A stretch of 64,000 nt of DNA, taken from positions 1 through 64,000 of the forward strand of contig NZ_PENI01000009.1 in assembly GCF_003688995.1 (NCBI RefSeq), given 5' to 3'. The notes beneath the pieces were generated by a model. The model saw nothing but the letters and a program-made list of their open reading frames with translations. It did no database searches and was not told where the DNA came from. Shown here in pieces: positions 16,231-24,525 of this stretch (position 1 is the stretch's first letter; each line of letters opens with the position of its first letter). The stretch comes from Streptomyces shenzhenensis. GTDB taxonomy: Bacteria; Actinomycetota; Actinomycetes; Streptomycetales; Streptomycetaceae. Both the position numbers and the translations under genes were made by a program.

Positions 16231-17704
16231 GTACGACCTCGTGGTGAAGAACGTCCGAGTCGTCAGCGACGAGCGGGATACGGCGGTCCCGGCGGACATC
16301 GCCGTCGCCGACGGGCGGATCGCCGACGTCGCCCCCGGCATCGACACCGCCGCCGCCCGGCAGGTCGTGGACGGCGGCGGGAAGCTGGCCTTCCCCGGTG
16401 TCGTGGACGCCCACCAGCACTGGGGCATCTACAACCCGCTGGAACAGGACGCCGCCAGCGAGAGCCGCGCCTGCGCCCAGGGCGGCGTCACCTCCGCGCT
16501 GACCTATATGCGCACCGGGCAGTACTACCTCAACAAGGGCGGCCCGTACGCCGAGTTCTTCCCCGAGGTGCTGGAGCGGACCGCCGGCCACGCCCACGTG
16601 GACTACGCCTACCACCTGGCCCCCATGTCCAAGGGCCATATCGCCGAGATACCCGGGCTGGTCAAGGAGCACGGCGTCACCTCGTTCAAGGTGTTCATGT
16701 TCTACGGGAGCCACGGTCTGCACGGCCGCTCCTCCGACCAGAGCTCCTTCCTGATGACCCCCGAGGGCGAACGCTACGACTACGCCCACTTCGAGTTCGT
16801 GATGCGCGGCATCCAGGCCGCCCGCACCGAGTTCCCCGAGCTCGCCGACCAGATCTCGCTGTCCCTGCACTGCGAGACGGCCGAGATCATGTCCGCGTAC
16901 ACCAAGATGGTCGAGGAGGCCGGCGACCTGACCGGCCTCGCGGCGTACAGCGCCTCCCGCCCGCAGCACTCCGAGGGCCTGGCCGTCTCCATCGCCTCCT
17001 ACCTCGCCCACGAGACCGGCCTGCCCACCATCAACCTGCTGCACCTCTCCTCCCGCAAGGCCATGGACGCGGCGGTGCGGATGGGCAAGGCGTTCCCGCA
17101 CATCGACTTCCGCCGCGAGGTCACCGTCGGCCACCTGCTCGCCGACATCGACACCGCGCACGGCCTGGGCGGCAAGGTCAACCCGCCGCTGCGCCCGCGC
17201 GAGGACGTCGAGGCCCTGTGGGAGTACGTGCTGGACGGCACCGTGGACTGGGTGGTCTCCGACCATGCCTGCTGCCGCGAGGAACTGAAGTTCGGCAAGC
17301 CCGCGGACGACGTCTTTCTGGCCAAGTCCGGCTTCGGCGGCGCCGAGTACCTGCTGCCCGGCCTGGTCTCCGAGGGCACCCGGCGCGGTCTGTCCCTGGG
17401 CCGGATCGCCGCGCTGACCGCCTGGAACCCGGCCCGCCGCTACGGCCTGCCCACCAAGGGCCGGATCGCCCCCGGCTTCGACGCCGACATCGCGTTGGTC
17501 GACCCGGACCACACCTGGACGGTCCGCGCGGCCGACTCGGAGTCCACCCAGGAGTACACGCCCTTCGAGGGCTTCGAACTGACCGCCCGGGTCAGCGACA
17601 CCTTCCTGCGCGGCAACCGGATCCTCGCCGACGGCAAGGTGGTCGGTGAGCCTGCCGGTACCTACCTGCACCGCCCGACCGGCAACGGGGGCGACGCCCG
17701 GTGA
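16223..17704 (+). CDS. Hydantoinase/dihydropyrimidinase-like cyclic amidohydrolase
   Basis: 493 residues from the GTG at 16223 with a perfect AGGAGG site. Binuclear metal ligands are visible: Asp62-Ala-His64-Gln-His66 (VDAHQHWG), Lys156 (TSFKVFM, the carbamylated bridge position), His in SLHCETAEI, His in NLLHLSSRK, and Asp in VVSDHACCR. The C-terminal composite beta domain (PTKGRIAPGFDADIALVD) is present. Relatives open hydantoins, dihydropyrimidines, allantoin or cyclic imides. In this island it is the best candidate for opening an N-heterocycle. The substrate loop differs from classical hydantoinases, so the ring cannot be named. Confidence 0.9.
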   Translation: MTEYDLVVKNVRVVSDERDTAVPADIAVADGRIADVAPGIDTAAARQVVDGGGKLAFPGVVDAHQHWGIYNPLEQDAASESRACAQGGVTSALTYMRTGQYYLNKGGPYAEFFPEVLERTAGHAHVDYAYHLAPMSKGHIAEIPGLVKEHGVTSFKVFMFYGSHGLHGRSSDQSSFLMTPEGERYDYAHFEFVMRGIQAARTEFPELADQISLSLHCETAEIMSAYTKMVEEAGDLTGLAAYSASRPQHSEGLAVSIASYLAHETGLPTINLLHLSSRKAMDAAVRMGKAFPHIDFRREVTVGHLLADIDTAHGLGGKVNPPLRPREDVEALWEYVLDGTVDWVVSDHACCREELKFGKPADDVFLAKSGFGGAEYLLPGLVSEGTRRGLSLGRIAALTAWNPARRYGLPTKGRIAPGFDADIALVDPDHTWTVRAADSESTQEYTPFEGFELTARVSDTFLRGNRILADGKVVGEPAGTYLHRPTGNGGDAR

Positions 17705-18534
17705 GATCCGCCCTGTATGTGCCGGGCGACCGCCCTCAGATGCTGGCGAAGGCGCTCGGCAGGGGTGCCGACACGGTCATCGTGGACCTGGAGGACGCGG
17801 TCGCCCCGGACGCCAAGGAGGGCGCCCGCGCCATCAGCGCGGCATGGCTGGCGGGCCTGGCGCCCGCGGCCTCCCGCCCCGGCCCCCGGGTCTGGGTACG
17901 GATCAACCCCGGCGGCCAGGGGCTCGCCGACGCGGGCGCGGTGGCACTGCCCGCCGTGACCGGCGTGATCATCGCCAAGGCGGAACGGGTCGGCGAACTG
18001 ACCGCAGTGGCCGGGGAACTGGCGGAGGCACCCTGGATCGAGCTGTGCCCCCTCCTGGAGAGCGCGGCGGCGCTGCTGGCCGCGCCGCTGCTCGCGCGGG
18101 GGCCCAGGGTGACCCGGATGCAGCTCGGCGAGGCCGACCTGTGCGCCGACACCGGCATCGAACCCGGCCCGGACGAGCGGGAGTTGCTGTGGGCGCGGTC
18201 GCGGCTTGTGATGTCCTGCGCGGCAGCCCGGCTGGCACCGCCGCTCGGCCCGGTGAGCACGGACTTCCGTGACCTCGACGGGCTGCGCCGCTCCACGGCC
18301 GCGCTCAAACGGCTCGGCTTCGGCGGCCGGGCCTGTGTCCACCCCGCCCAAGTCCCGGTCGTCAACGAGGTGTTCACACCCGGCGCGGCCGCGCTTGACC
18401 GGGCGCGTGCACTGGTCGAACGGTTCGAGAGAGCCGGCTCGGGCGTGGCCCTGGACGACTCCGGCCGCATGATCGACGAAGCGGTGGTCCGCGGCGCCCG
18501 CCGGGTCCTGGCGGCGGTCCCCGAGCACCACTGA
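17701..18534 (+). CDS. CoA-ester lyase, CitE/HpcH-HpaI family
   Basis: 277 residues, GTG start overlapping the previous stop (GTGA). Motifs of the CitE-like TIM barrel: RSALYVPGDRPQMLAKAL, VIVDLEDAVAPDAKEGAR, Arg in VRINPGG, Glu in PLLESAAALL, LGEADLCADTGIE, and the C-terminal CVHPAQVPVVNEVF. It cleaves or forms a C-C bond in a malyl-, citramalyl- or similar CoA ester in a Mg-dependent way. It is the last gene of the run and is followed by a perfect hairpin. It would release acetyl-CoA or a keto acid as the pathway end product. Confidence 0.9.
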   Translation: MRSALYVPGDRPQMLAKALGRGADTVIVDLEDAVAPDAKEGARAISAAWLAGLAPAASRPGPRVWVRINPGGQGLADAGAVALPAVTGVIIAKAERVGELTAVAGELAEAPWIELCPLLESAAALLAAPLLARGPRVTRMQLGEADLCADTGIEPGPDERELLWARSRLVMSCAAARLAPPLGPVSTDFRDLDGLRRSTAALKRLGFGGRACVHPAQVPVVNEVFTPGAAALDRARALVERFERAGSGVALDDSGRMIDEAVVRGARRVLAAVPEHH

Positions 18535-18579
18535 CCGCTGCGGTGAACGGGACCCGCCGTCTGCCGTTGCACACCGAAG

Positions 18580-18623
18580 CCGGTGACCGCCTGCCGCCAT
18601 ATGTGACGGCAGGCGGTCACCGG
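18580..18623. terminator. Bidirectional hairpin terminator between convergent operons
   Basis: A perfect 17-bp stem (CCGGTGACCGCCTGCCG and its complement) with a 10-nt loop lies between the lyase stop at 18534 and the esterase stop at 18637. It ends transcription from both sides. Confidence 0.88.
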
Positions 18624-18636
18624 TGCGGTGGACGGG

Positions 18637-21531
18637 TCAGCTGACCGGGAGCCGGTCGAACGCCAGGAGGCCCATGCCCGAGGCGTTGACGATCCATGCG
18701 GTGGTCGGCGTGGCGGAGGTGGTGGCGTGGCCGGGATGGCCGGCGTAGGTGAGGCTCGCCGGACCGGTGACCCGGCCGGTCAGGGTCAGGCTCACCCGGC
18801 CGGTACCGCAGCTGACACCCGCCACCTTCGCGGTCGTACCGGTCAGGGCGAAGTCGGCCTTGCTTCCGGCGTCGCAGCGAAGCGTCTGCGTGGCATCCGT
18901 GAGGTCGATCCGGATCCTGGTGTGCGCCGAGTCCTCCCAGACCGCACGCAGCGGGTTCGGCGGGTCCACCGGTGTGGTCGGCCGGGCGCCGTGGAGGTCG
19001 CGCTGGATCGCCATGCTCAGCCAGTCGCCGAGCTGACGGTAGCCGGACCGGTAGGTGTAGTGGCAGCCGTCGTGGCCGTCCAGCCCCATGGTCGTCATCA
19101 CCGACACACCGGCGACAGCGGCGAGTCGGCGCTGAACCTCCTGGACGGCGACGCTGCGGAACGCCCCGCAGTGCTTCCGGATCTGGACGACATAGACATG
19201 CTCCAGGCCGGTGAAGTCGGTCCGCCAGTCGGCGAGGAGGGACCGCACGTTCGTGTTGTGCTGCGCCGCCGTCGGTCTGCCGTTCTGGCCGGTGTCCGCC
19301 TCGCCCTGATACCAGATGACAGCCCGCACCGCGCCGGCCAGGCCGCCGTCGACGGCCCTGCCGAGCAGCCGGCCGTAGTTCGTGGCCGGGTCGGTGGGGG
19401 CGCGGTCGGAGCGCTGGAAGAAGGCCGACGGCTTCCCGCCGTCCGCGCCGTTGAGGATCGCGACCGGAACACCGGTCCGGTCGGCCAGGTCACGCCCCAG
19501 TCGCATCCCGAGCTGTCCGATCGCGCCGCGCACCGAGGTGTGGGATCCCTCGAAGCCCTCACCGGTGGCCACGTACCAGCTCCGGTCGAGGACGGAACGC
19601 GCCGGATCCGCGCTGTCGTACCCGAAGGTGCGCACCCAGGGTGAGTGGTCCACCGAGCTGGCGGTACCGGAGTGCCCGGCGCCCGCGGCCACCGCGTTGG
19701 ACTGGCCCTCGATGACGTACACGTCCCCGGCGACCACATCGGTGGCGCGGCGCACGAGGGTCTGGCCCGACGGCCGCTGTGCCCACACCTCGACCGTGTG
19801 GGCGGCCCGCTCCGCGGTGATCGGGGCGCTCATCGTGGACCATTCCTCGGCCGGCACCCGCTGCGTGGAGACGAGCGCGCCCGCACGGTGGACGTCCATG
19901 CGCAGGGCCGTGACGTCCGGGTCGGTGACATGGCTCCGCACCGTGACCGTCGCCGTGTTCGTGGCCCGGTCCCGGGGGTACAGCTGTGCGTTCGTCGGCC
20001 CGGTGACGACGTCCACACCGGCGGGTTTCACGTACACCCGCAGATGCGGTGCCGTCCACCTGCCCGCGTTCTCGGCGAAGGTCCAGTCCGGCTGGCCGAC
20101 GGGCGCGGTACCGACACCGGCGGACACACGTGTCTGCGGTTTGTGTGCCCAGCCGTTGACCGCGAGCACGGTCTGCCGGTGCGTCAGGTCGTGGACCTGG
20201 AACGACCCGTAGCCGCCCGCACCCGGAACCTGCCCCGTGACTGGCTGAGGAGTGTCGACGATGTCCCACTTGGTGGCGCTGCCACCGGACGGTGCGGAGG
20301 GCGGCAGCCCCGGGCCGTACCGGTTCGGCCACAGCTCCAGGTATCCGGTGCTGTGGTCGGACGGACGCACAGCGGATCCCCGTACGGTCAGATCGGCGAC
20401 CTGTCGTCGAACCGTCGCGGACATCGGCACGCCCAGTGCCTTCGGATCCTGCGTCCAGGCGTTCATGGACGCGTAGGCCCATGCCGGGGTGGGGCCGTAC
20501 ATGCCGTCCAGACAGTAGGCGACACGGGAGAACGGGGTCCGGAGCGACACCGAGTTGTCCACCGCGTACGGCACGCCGTCGGCCCAGGCCGCAGCGGTCC
20601 GCGGGACCTCCGCGTCGTACAGCAGCTGGTAGTCGGCCAGCTCGCCCACCGTCTGCTCGCACCGGGTCGCGTTCGGCGAGGCCGGCTTGACGTACACCTT
20701 CAGCGTGGCCGACGACAGCCCCCGGCCCGACTGGGAGAACGTCCAGTCCGGCTGCCCGGTCTTCTGGTTGCCCGTGCCGATGTCCAGATACCGGCCGCGG
20801 CTGTGGCTCCATCCGTTGAGAGCCAGCACCGTCTCCCGGTCGGCGGTGTTGTGCACCTGCATCGACCCGTATCCGGTAGCGGCGCCTCTGGGGGTGTCGG
20901 AGAAGTCGTAGGCGGAGCTGTCGCCGGTCGGAACCGACGGCGAGGCGGTAGCGCGGTAGGTGCCGGGCCAGAACTCGATGTACCCACCGTCTGCCCGCTC
21001 GACGTGCTTCACGTTGCTGCCCCACGTCGTCAGGCCGGTCACCCGCCGCGCGATCGTGGTGCTCGGCACGCCCAGCCGGCGGGGGTCGTTGGTGAAGGTG
21101 TCGAACGAGGCGTAGGCCCATTCATGGCCGCCCGCGGCCGTCACGGTGTCCAGGCAGTACGCGACACGGTCCAGGTACGAGGTGCTCGGCTTGTCGTCCA
21201 GTCCGGCGGACCTGTTCACCGCGTAGGGAACACCGGCACCGCCCCGCCAGTACGCCGCCCGGGGTACGTTCAGCTCGTACAACGGGACATAGCCGGAAAG
21301 CTCGTCGACCGACTCGCAGCCGGTCGGAGCAGCAGCGCCCGCCGCTGCCGCCTGCGCCGGAGGTGTCAGCGTCACCCCGAAGGCGATGGACACGACCGCG
21401 AGGACCAAGCATCCCGCGCGGCACATCAGATCGCGTACGGTCCGTCTCCCGGTAAGTCCCCGCCGGCCCGCCGGCGCGATCGGAAGAAACCGACCTAAGG
21501 TAGGTATTTGCATCTTCACACATCCGCTCAT
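18637..21531 (-). CDS. Secreted multi-domain acetylesterase (SASA/SGNH type) with two N-terminal repeats
   Basis: Up to 964 residues. A Sec signal (LVLAVVSIAFGVTLTPPAQA) ends near residue 65. Two tandem ~210-residue repeats follow (about 72-283 and 290-505), each with a CE..ELSGY/CEQTVGELADY start, an AYAS...DP..LGVP block and a YVKPA end. The catalytic domain has block I EGQSNA with Ser611, IWYQGEADTG, and a D821-G-C-H824 pair, as in sialate/carbohydrate O-acetylesterases (PF03629). It probably removes acetyl groups from a polysaccharide outside the cell. The start is uncertain: no good ribosome site precedes residue 1, and Met7 or Met36 are alternatives. A TTA leucine codon lies at 21496-21498 if an early start is used. 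Confidence 0.85.
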   Translation of the reverse strand: MSGCVKMQIPTLGRFLPIAPAGRRGLTGRRTVRDLMCRAGCLVLAVVSIAFGVTLTPPAQAAAAGAAAPTGCESVDELSGYVPLYELNVPRAAYWRGGAGVPYAVNRSAGLDDKPSTSYLDRVAYCLDTVTAAGGHEWAYASFDTFTNDPRRLGVPSTTIARRVTGLTTWGSNVKHVERADGGYIEFWPGTYRATASPSVPTGDSSAYDFSDTPRGAATGYGSMQVHNTADRETVLALNGWSHSRGRYLDIGTGNQKTGQPDWTFSQSGRGLSSATLKVYVKPASPNATRCEQTVGELADYQLLYDAEVPRTAAAWADGVPYAVDNSVSLRTPFSRVAYCLDGMYGPTPAWAYASMNAWTQDPKALGVPMSATVRRQVADLTVRGSAVRPSDHSTGYLELWPNRYGPGLPPSAPSGGSATKWDIVDTPQPVTGQVPGAGGYGSFQVHDLTHRQTVLAVNGWAHKPQTRVSAGVGTAPVGQPDWTFAENAGRWTAPHLRVYVKPAGVDVVTGPTNAQLYPRDRATNTATVTVRSHVTDPDVTALRMDVHRAGALVSTQRVPAEEWSTMSAPITAERAAHTVEVWAQRPSGQTLVRRATDVVAGDVYVIEGQSNAVAAGAGHSGTASSVDHSPWVRTFGYDSADPARSVLDRSWYVATGEGFEGSHTSVRGAIGQLGMRLGRDLADRTGVPVAILNGADGGKPSAFFQRSDRAPTDPATNYGRLLGRAVDGGLAGAVRAVIWYQGEADTGQNGRPTAAQHNTNVRSLLADWRTDFTGLEHVYVVQIRKHCGAFRSVAVQEVQRRLAAVAGVSVMTTMGLDGHDGCHYTYRSGYRQLGDWLSMAIQRDLHGARPTTPVDPPNPLRAVWEDSAHTRIRIDLTDATQTLRCDAGSKADFALTGTTAKVAGVSCGTGRVSLTLTGRVTGPASLTYAGHPGHATTSATPTTAWIVNASGMGLLAFDRLPVS

Positions 21532-21538
21532 TCATGGC

Positions 21539-21550
21539 TGAATGCATTCA
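21539..21550. promoter_or_regulatory. Palindrome TGAATGCATTCA upstream of the esterase gene
   Basis: A perfect 12-bp palindrome 8 bp upstream of the farthest possible start. A related TGAA-TG-TTCA inverted repeat lies upstream of the DUF1593 gene at 23263. A common regulator of the two secreted proteins is possible. Confidence 0.4.
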
Positions 21551-21621
21551 TCTATGAAGATGTTCGCCCTTCCCCCGGATGACGGACGTCGGCCAGTGGA
21601 CAGCGGACGGGGGGCAGTGGG

Positions 21622-21659
21622 ACCGCCCACCCACGCTGCACAGGGCGTGGGTGGGCGGT
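21622..21659 (-). terminator. Hairpin terminator of the DUF1593 gene
   Basis: A perfect 15-bp stem (ACCGCCCACCCACGC and its complement) with an 8-nt loop starts about 30 bp beyond the stop codon at 21690 on the minus strand. Confidence 0.85.
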
Positions 21660-21689
21660 GCGCAAGTGTGATCGTCGAGCCGCTGTGGC

Positions 21690-23249
21690 TCAGCGAACGC
21701 GCAGGGTCACGCGGGCGTAGCGGGTGAGAGGGAAGCTGCTTCCGTCATCGGTGACTTGGAGGATCAGCGAGATCGTCTGGCCGCGCTGAGCATCTGACGG
21801 CACCGACACCGTCGCCGTGCGCCCGTCTGCTCCGGCGATGCCGACCGAGCCGGGGTATGTGCCCTCTTCGGCGTACTGCCACCACTTGTAGCCGAGGTGG
21901 TCACGATCGGGATCGACCCCGACACCCCGCAGCTTCACCTGCGTGCCCGCGCGAACCGAGATCTGGTCCGGCCCGGGGATGCTGACCCGGGGCGCGTGGT
22001 TACCGCCCCGGGGCGACAATGTCCACTGCATGCGCGCCGCGAAATCGTTCTGCGCCGCGCCCGCCCACCGCAGGGTCGGGTAAGCGGTGACGTCTGCGCC
22101 TGTGGCGTCCTTCTCCGTGTTCACCGACGTCCAGAGCTCGGGCGAGGCCGAGACCTGGGTGGCACGGCCGCCCCAGCCACCGCGACTCGGCTCCTGCGGT
22201 GCCTCGATCCCGGTGTGCAACAGCGACATGTATGCGACGTTGTCGCCCTCGGACAGGAAGTCGTAGGGCTCCAGCGGGGAGCACCAGCCCTTCGCGGCCA
22301 GGACCGGGTCGCCGAAGATGTCGAGCTGGTCGCCCGGCATCGCCTGGCCGTCGAGCCATGAACGGTAGAGCGAGCCGAGCGGGCCGACCTGGATGTTCTT
22401 CTTGATCCAGGCGCCCTTGAAGTACTGGCGATCCGCAGGCAGCCCGCGTACGTTCCCCTGCCCGTTGCGGTTGCAGTTGTAGCCCCAGGTGGCGTAGCCG
22501 GCCTGCAGGTTTTCGATACGTATCTTCGGCCACTGCGGTGCGATGTACTGTTCGTAGGTCAGATCCTGGAACCCGCTGGCGAGTATGACCGCCTTGCGTG
22601 TGACCTTGTCGCGTATCTGTGACCAGCGGGGCGAGCCCTGGTACTGATCGGCGATCGACTTGAGCGCCCGCGCGATCGTGTTGGTGCCACCCCAGGCCTG
22701 GAGGTAGAGCGGGCGTGGATCGTCGTCGAGCAGCAGTCTCTTGATGAGGTCGGAGCCCGGTGTGTCCCGGTCCATCGAGTTCTCGAAGTCGATGTTGCCG
22801 ACAGCGACCTTGGAGTACAGCTCTGCCGGCGTCGGGTAGTCGCGGTCGTGCGCCCGCAAGTTGGGATACACCTTCGCATAGGCCTTCAGGGCGAGATCCT
22901 GGATCGTGCGCGTACCCGTCCAGCGCCAGGAGGTCTGAGGTGTCGTGTACTCGCGGCCCGGGAGGTAGAAGAGGGTGCCCTTGCCGTCGCCCGCCCAGTG
23001 GAAACGGCCGCTGGTGTAGATGATGCCCTCGGTGTCGAGGTCGTTGGTGTACAGCAGGTACCGGATGAGCGAGGCGTAGTCGTCCTGCTCCATGTCGGTG
23101 GTGACGACGGTCCGCGGCTTGGTGAAGCGATCACCGCCGCCGTCCGACGCACTGCTCGCCGTCGGTGGCACGAGGACGAGCAGCAGGAGCGCGGTGAGTG
23201 CGCCCACGGAGGTGCGGATCAGATGACGCCAGGGTGACATACGTGTCAC
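21690..23249 (-). CDS. Secreted DUF1593 (nucleoside-hydrolase-like) protein
   Basis: 519 residues from the GTG at 23249, which follows AGGAGG at correct spacing. A signal peptide (TSVGALTALLLLVLVPPTASSAS) is clear. The N-terminal two thirds is the DUF1593 domain, related to nucleoside hydrolases: VVTTDMEQDDYASLIRYLLY carries the metal-binding Asp pair, with GGTNTIARAL and LASGFQDLTYEQY later. The last ~100 residues form an Ig-like domain (VSIPGPDQISVRAGTQVKL). Members occur next to plant-polysaccharide enzymes; the substrate is not established. A 6-4-6 inverted repeat (GTGACA/TGTCAC) at 23234-23249 spans its first codons. Confidence 0.85.
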   Translation of the reverse strand: MTRMSPWRHLIRTSVGALTALLLLVLVPPTASSASDGGGDRFTKPRTVVTTDMEQDDYASLIRYLLYTNDLDTEGIIYTSGRFHWAGDGKGTLFYLPGREYTTPQTSWRWTGTRTIQDLALKAYAKVYPNLRAHDRDYPTPAELYSKVAVGNIDFENSMDRDTPGSDLIKRLLLDDDPRPLYLQAWGGTNTIARALKSIADQYQGSPRWSQIRDKVTRKAVILASGFQDLTYEQYIAPQWPKIRIENLQAGYATWGYNCNRNGQGNVRGLPADRQYFKGAWIKKNIQVGPLGSLYRSWLDGQAMPGDQLDIFGDPVLAAKGWCSPLEPYDFLSEGDNVAYMSLLHTGIEAPQEPSRGGWGGRATQVSASPELWTSVNTEKDATGADVTAYPTLRWAGAAQNDFAARMQWTLSPRGGNHAPRVSIPGPDQISVRAGTQVKLRGVGVDPDRDHLGYKWWQYAEEGTYPGSVGIAGADGRTATVSVPSDAQRGQTISLILQVTDDGSSFPLTRYARVTLRVR

Positions 23250-23262
23250 GACCCCTCCTGTC

Positions 23263-23276
23263 TGAACATTCATTCA
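23263..23276. promoter_or_regulatory. TGAACATTCATTCA motif upstream of the DUF1593 gene
   Basis: Contains the inverted repeat TGAA-CA-TTCA plus a second TTCA half, 14 bp upstream of the GTG start. It resembles the palindrome at 21539. Confidence 0.35.
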
Positions 23277-23421
23277 CTGTCGGATGGGTTGACAGGTGTG
23301 GACTGAGCGACGAAGCCCGACCACTGTGAAGCATCGCTTGCCCACACCAGGAACGCCCTCGGCGGGCCGAAGAGGCGCAGTACTACCGGGAGTTCAGCGG
23401 GAACGAGTCAGCGGCCTGCCC

Positions 23422-24390
23422 TCAGTCGGCGAGGAGTTCCCGGGCCACCTCGACATCGGTGATCAGAATGTTGATCCACTTGCCGCGTACCGCGCCGCGA
23501 ATGGCGGCTGCCTTGTTGATGCCACCTGCGACGCCGATACGTCGTTCCACTGTGCGGAGCAGGTCCGGCTCGATGCCGATGAGCCGGTCGTTGAACGGCG
23601 CGTCGACGGGGTTTCCGGCGCTGTCGAAATAGCGGGCGCAGACATCGCCGACGGCGCCCAGTTCCTCAAGTCTTGCTTGGTCCTCGGGCGTGATGGCGTT
23701 ACCCGAACGGCGCAGCAGGGGCGAGGGTTCGAGCGTACCGATGCCGAGCAGTGCCAGCGTGAGCCGGGACCAGGCCTTCATGGCGTCGGCCATGGCGGGC
23801 TCACGCGACAGCAGGTCGCGCAGTTCCCTGCTGCCGACCAGTGCGGCCGACGGGGCGAACACCGGCCGGGCGCCGGTCAGTTCAGCCAGCCGACTGGTGA
23901 GCCGGGTGGCGTGGAGCTGTACTTCAGGGCTGCCCGATCCACCGATGATCTGGACGACTTCCTGAGCCACGGACGACGTCTTGGCGCGCATCACGTTCAC
24001 CGACTCCAGGAGGGTGGCGCTCCACGAAGAGATGCCGATGACATCGCCGCCCGTGAGAGTGGCGTCGAGGTAGGTGGCCGTTGCCGCGGCGAGGGCGGGG
24101 ATCACGTCGAAACCCGCGCCTTCCACCTCCACGACGACCGCATCGCGCAGTCCGAACCGTTCGACCAGGGCGTCCTCGAGTTCGGCGTGCACGCCTTCGG
24201 GGGGCACCACGACCGTACGCACCACACCCCGGGCGACGGCTTCTTTCAGGAGGCGGGAGATCCTGGGCTGCGACATGCTGAGGCGGGCCGCGATCTCGGG
24301 TTGCCGTATGCCGCGTTCGTGGTACATACGGGCCACCTTGACCAAGAGCCGCACGTGATCAGGGCTCGGAGTGGTCGCTGCCGCCGGCAC
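23422..24390 (-). CDS. SorC-family sugar-responsive transcriptional regulator
   Basis: 322 residues from the GTG at 24390 (GGAGG 4 bp upstream). Longer in-frame starts at 24459 and 24516 exist but would place a palindrome and likely promoter inside the gene. The HTH is at residues ~9-55 (KVARMYHERGIRQPEIAARL, MSQPRISRLLKEAV). The sugar-phosphate-binding domain follows (GGDVIGISSWSATLLESV, LLGIGTLEPSPLL, GVAGGINKAAAIRGAVRG). SorC/DeoR-type proteins bind phosphorylated sugars. It lies directly downstream of the sugar importer and is the obvious regulator of that operon. Confidence 0.9.
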   Translation of the reverse strand: MPAAATTPSPDHVRLLVKVARMYHERGIRQPEIAARLSMSQPRISRLLKEAVARGVVRTVVVPPEGVHAELEDALVERFGLRDAVVVEVEGAGFDVIPALAAATATYLDATLTGGDVIGISSWSATLLESVNVMRAKTSSVAQEVVQIIGGSGSPEVQLHATRLTSRLAELTGARPVFAPSAALVGSRELRDLLSREPAMADAMKAWSRLTLALLGIGTLEPSPLLRRSGNAITPEDQARLEELGAVGDVCARYFDSAGNPVDAPFNDRLIGIEPDLLRTVERRIGVAGGINKAAAIRGAVRGKWINILITDVEVARELLAD

Positions 24391-24428
24391 CCTGCCTCCA
24401 TCCTTCGTGTTCCGATGCGCGGGTCGGA

Positions 24429-24440
24429 TACAGGTCTGTA
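24429..24440. promoter_or_regulatory. Palindrome upstream of the SorC gene
   Basis: TACAG-GT-CTGTA (5-2-5 inverted repeat) 39 bp upstream of the GTG at 24390. Position and symmetry fit an autoregulatory operator. Confidence 0.4.
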
Positions 24441-24474
24441 CCTGACCATCGGCTGACATGGTATCCCCGCAGAT

Positions 24475-24513
24475 GGCGCACGGTGTGCTGGTTGCGGAGC
24501 CGCACCGTGCGCC
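24475..24513 (-). terminator. Hairpin terminator after the sugar-binding protein gene
   Basis: An 11-bp perfect stem (GGCGCACGGTG and its complement) with a 17-nt loop starts 13 bp after the stop at 24526 on the minus strand. It separates the importer operon from the SorC gene. Confidence 0.7.
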
Positions 24514-24525
24514 CATCGGTGTGGC

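Noticed and set aside
1027..18534. Interpretation of the island as an antibiotic biosynthetic cluster
   Set aside because: There is no PKS, NRPS, terpene synthase, RiPP precursor or exporter; the importer and CoA-linked enzymes point to catabolism.
23234..23249. GTGACA-TACG-TGTCAC inverted repeat as an operator
   Set aside because: It coincides with the first codons of the DUF1593 gene and has no second copy, so chance is likely; noted only in the gene entry.
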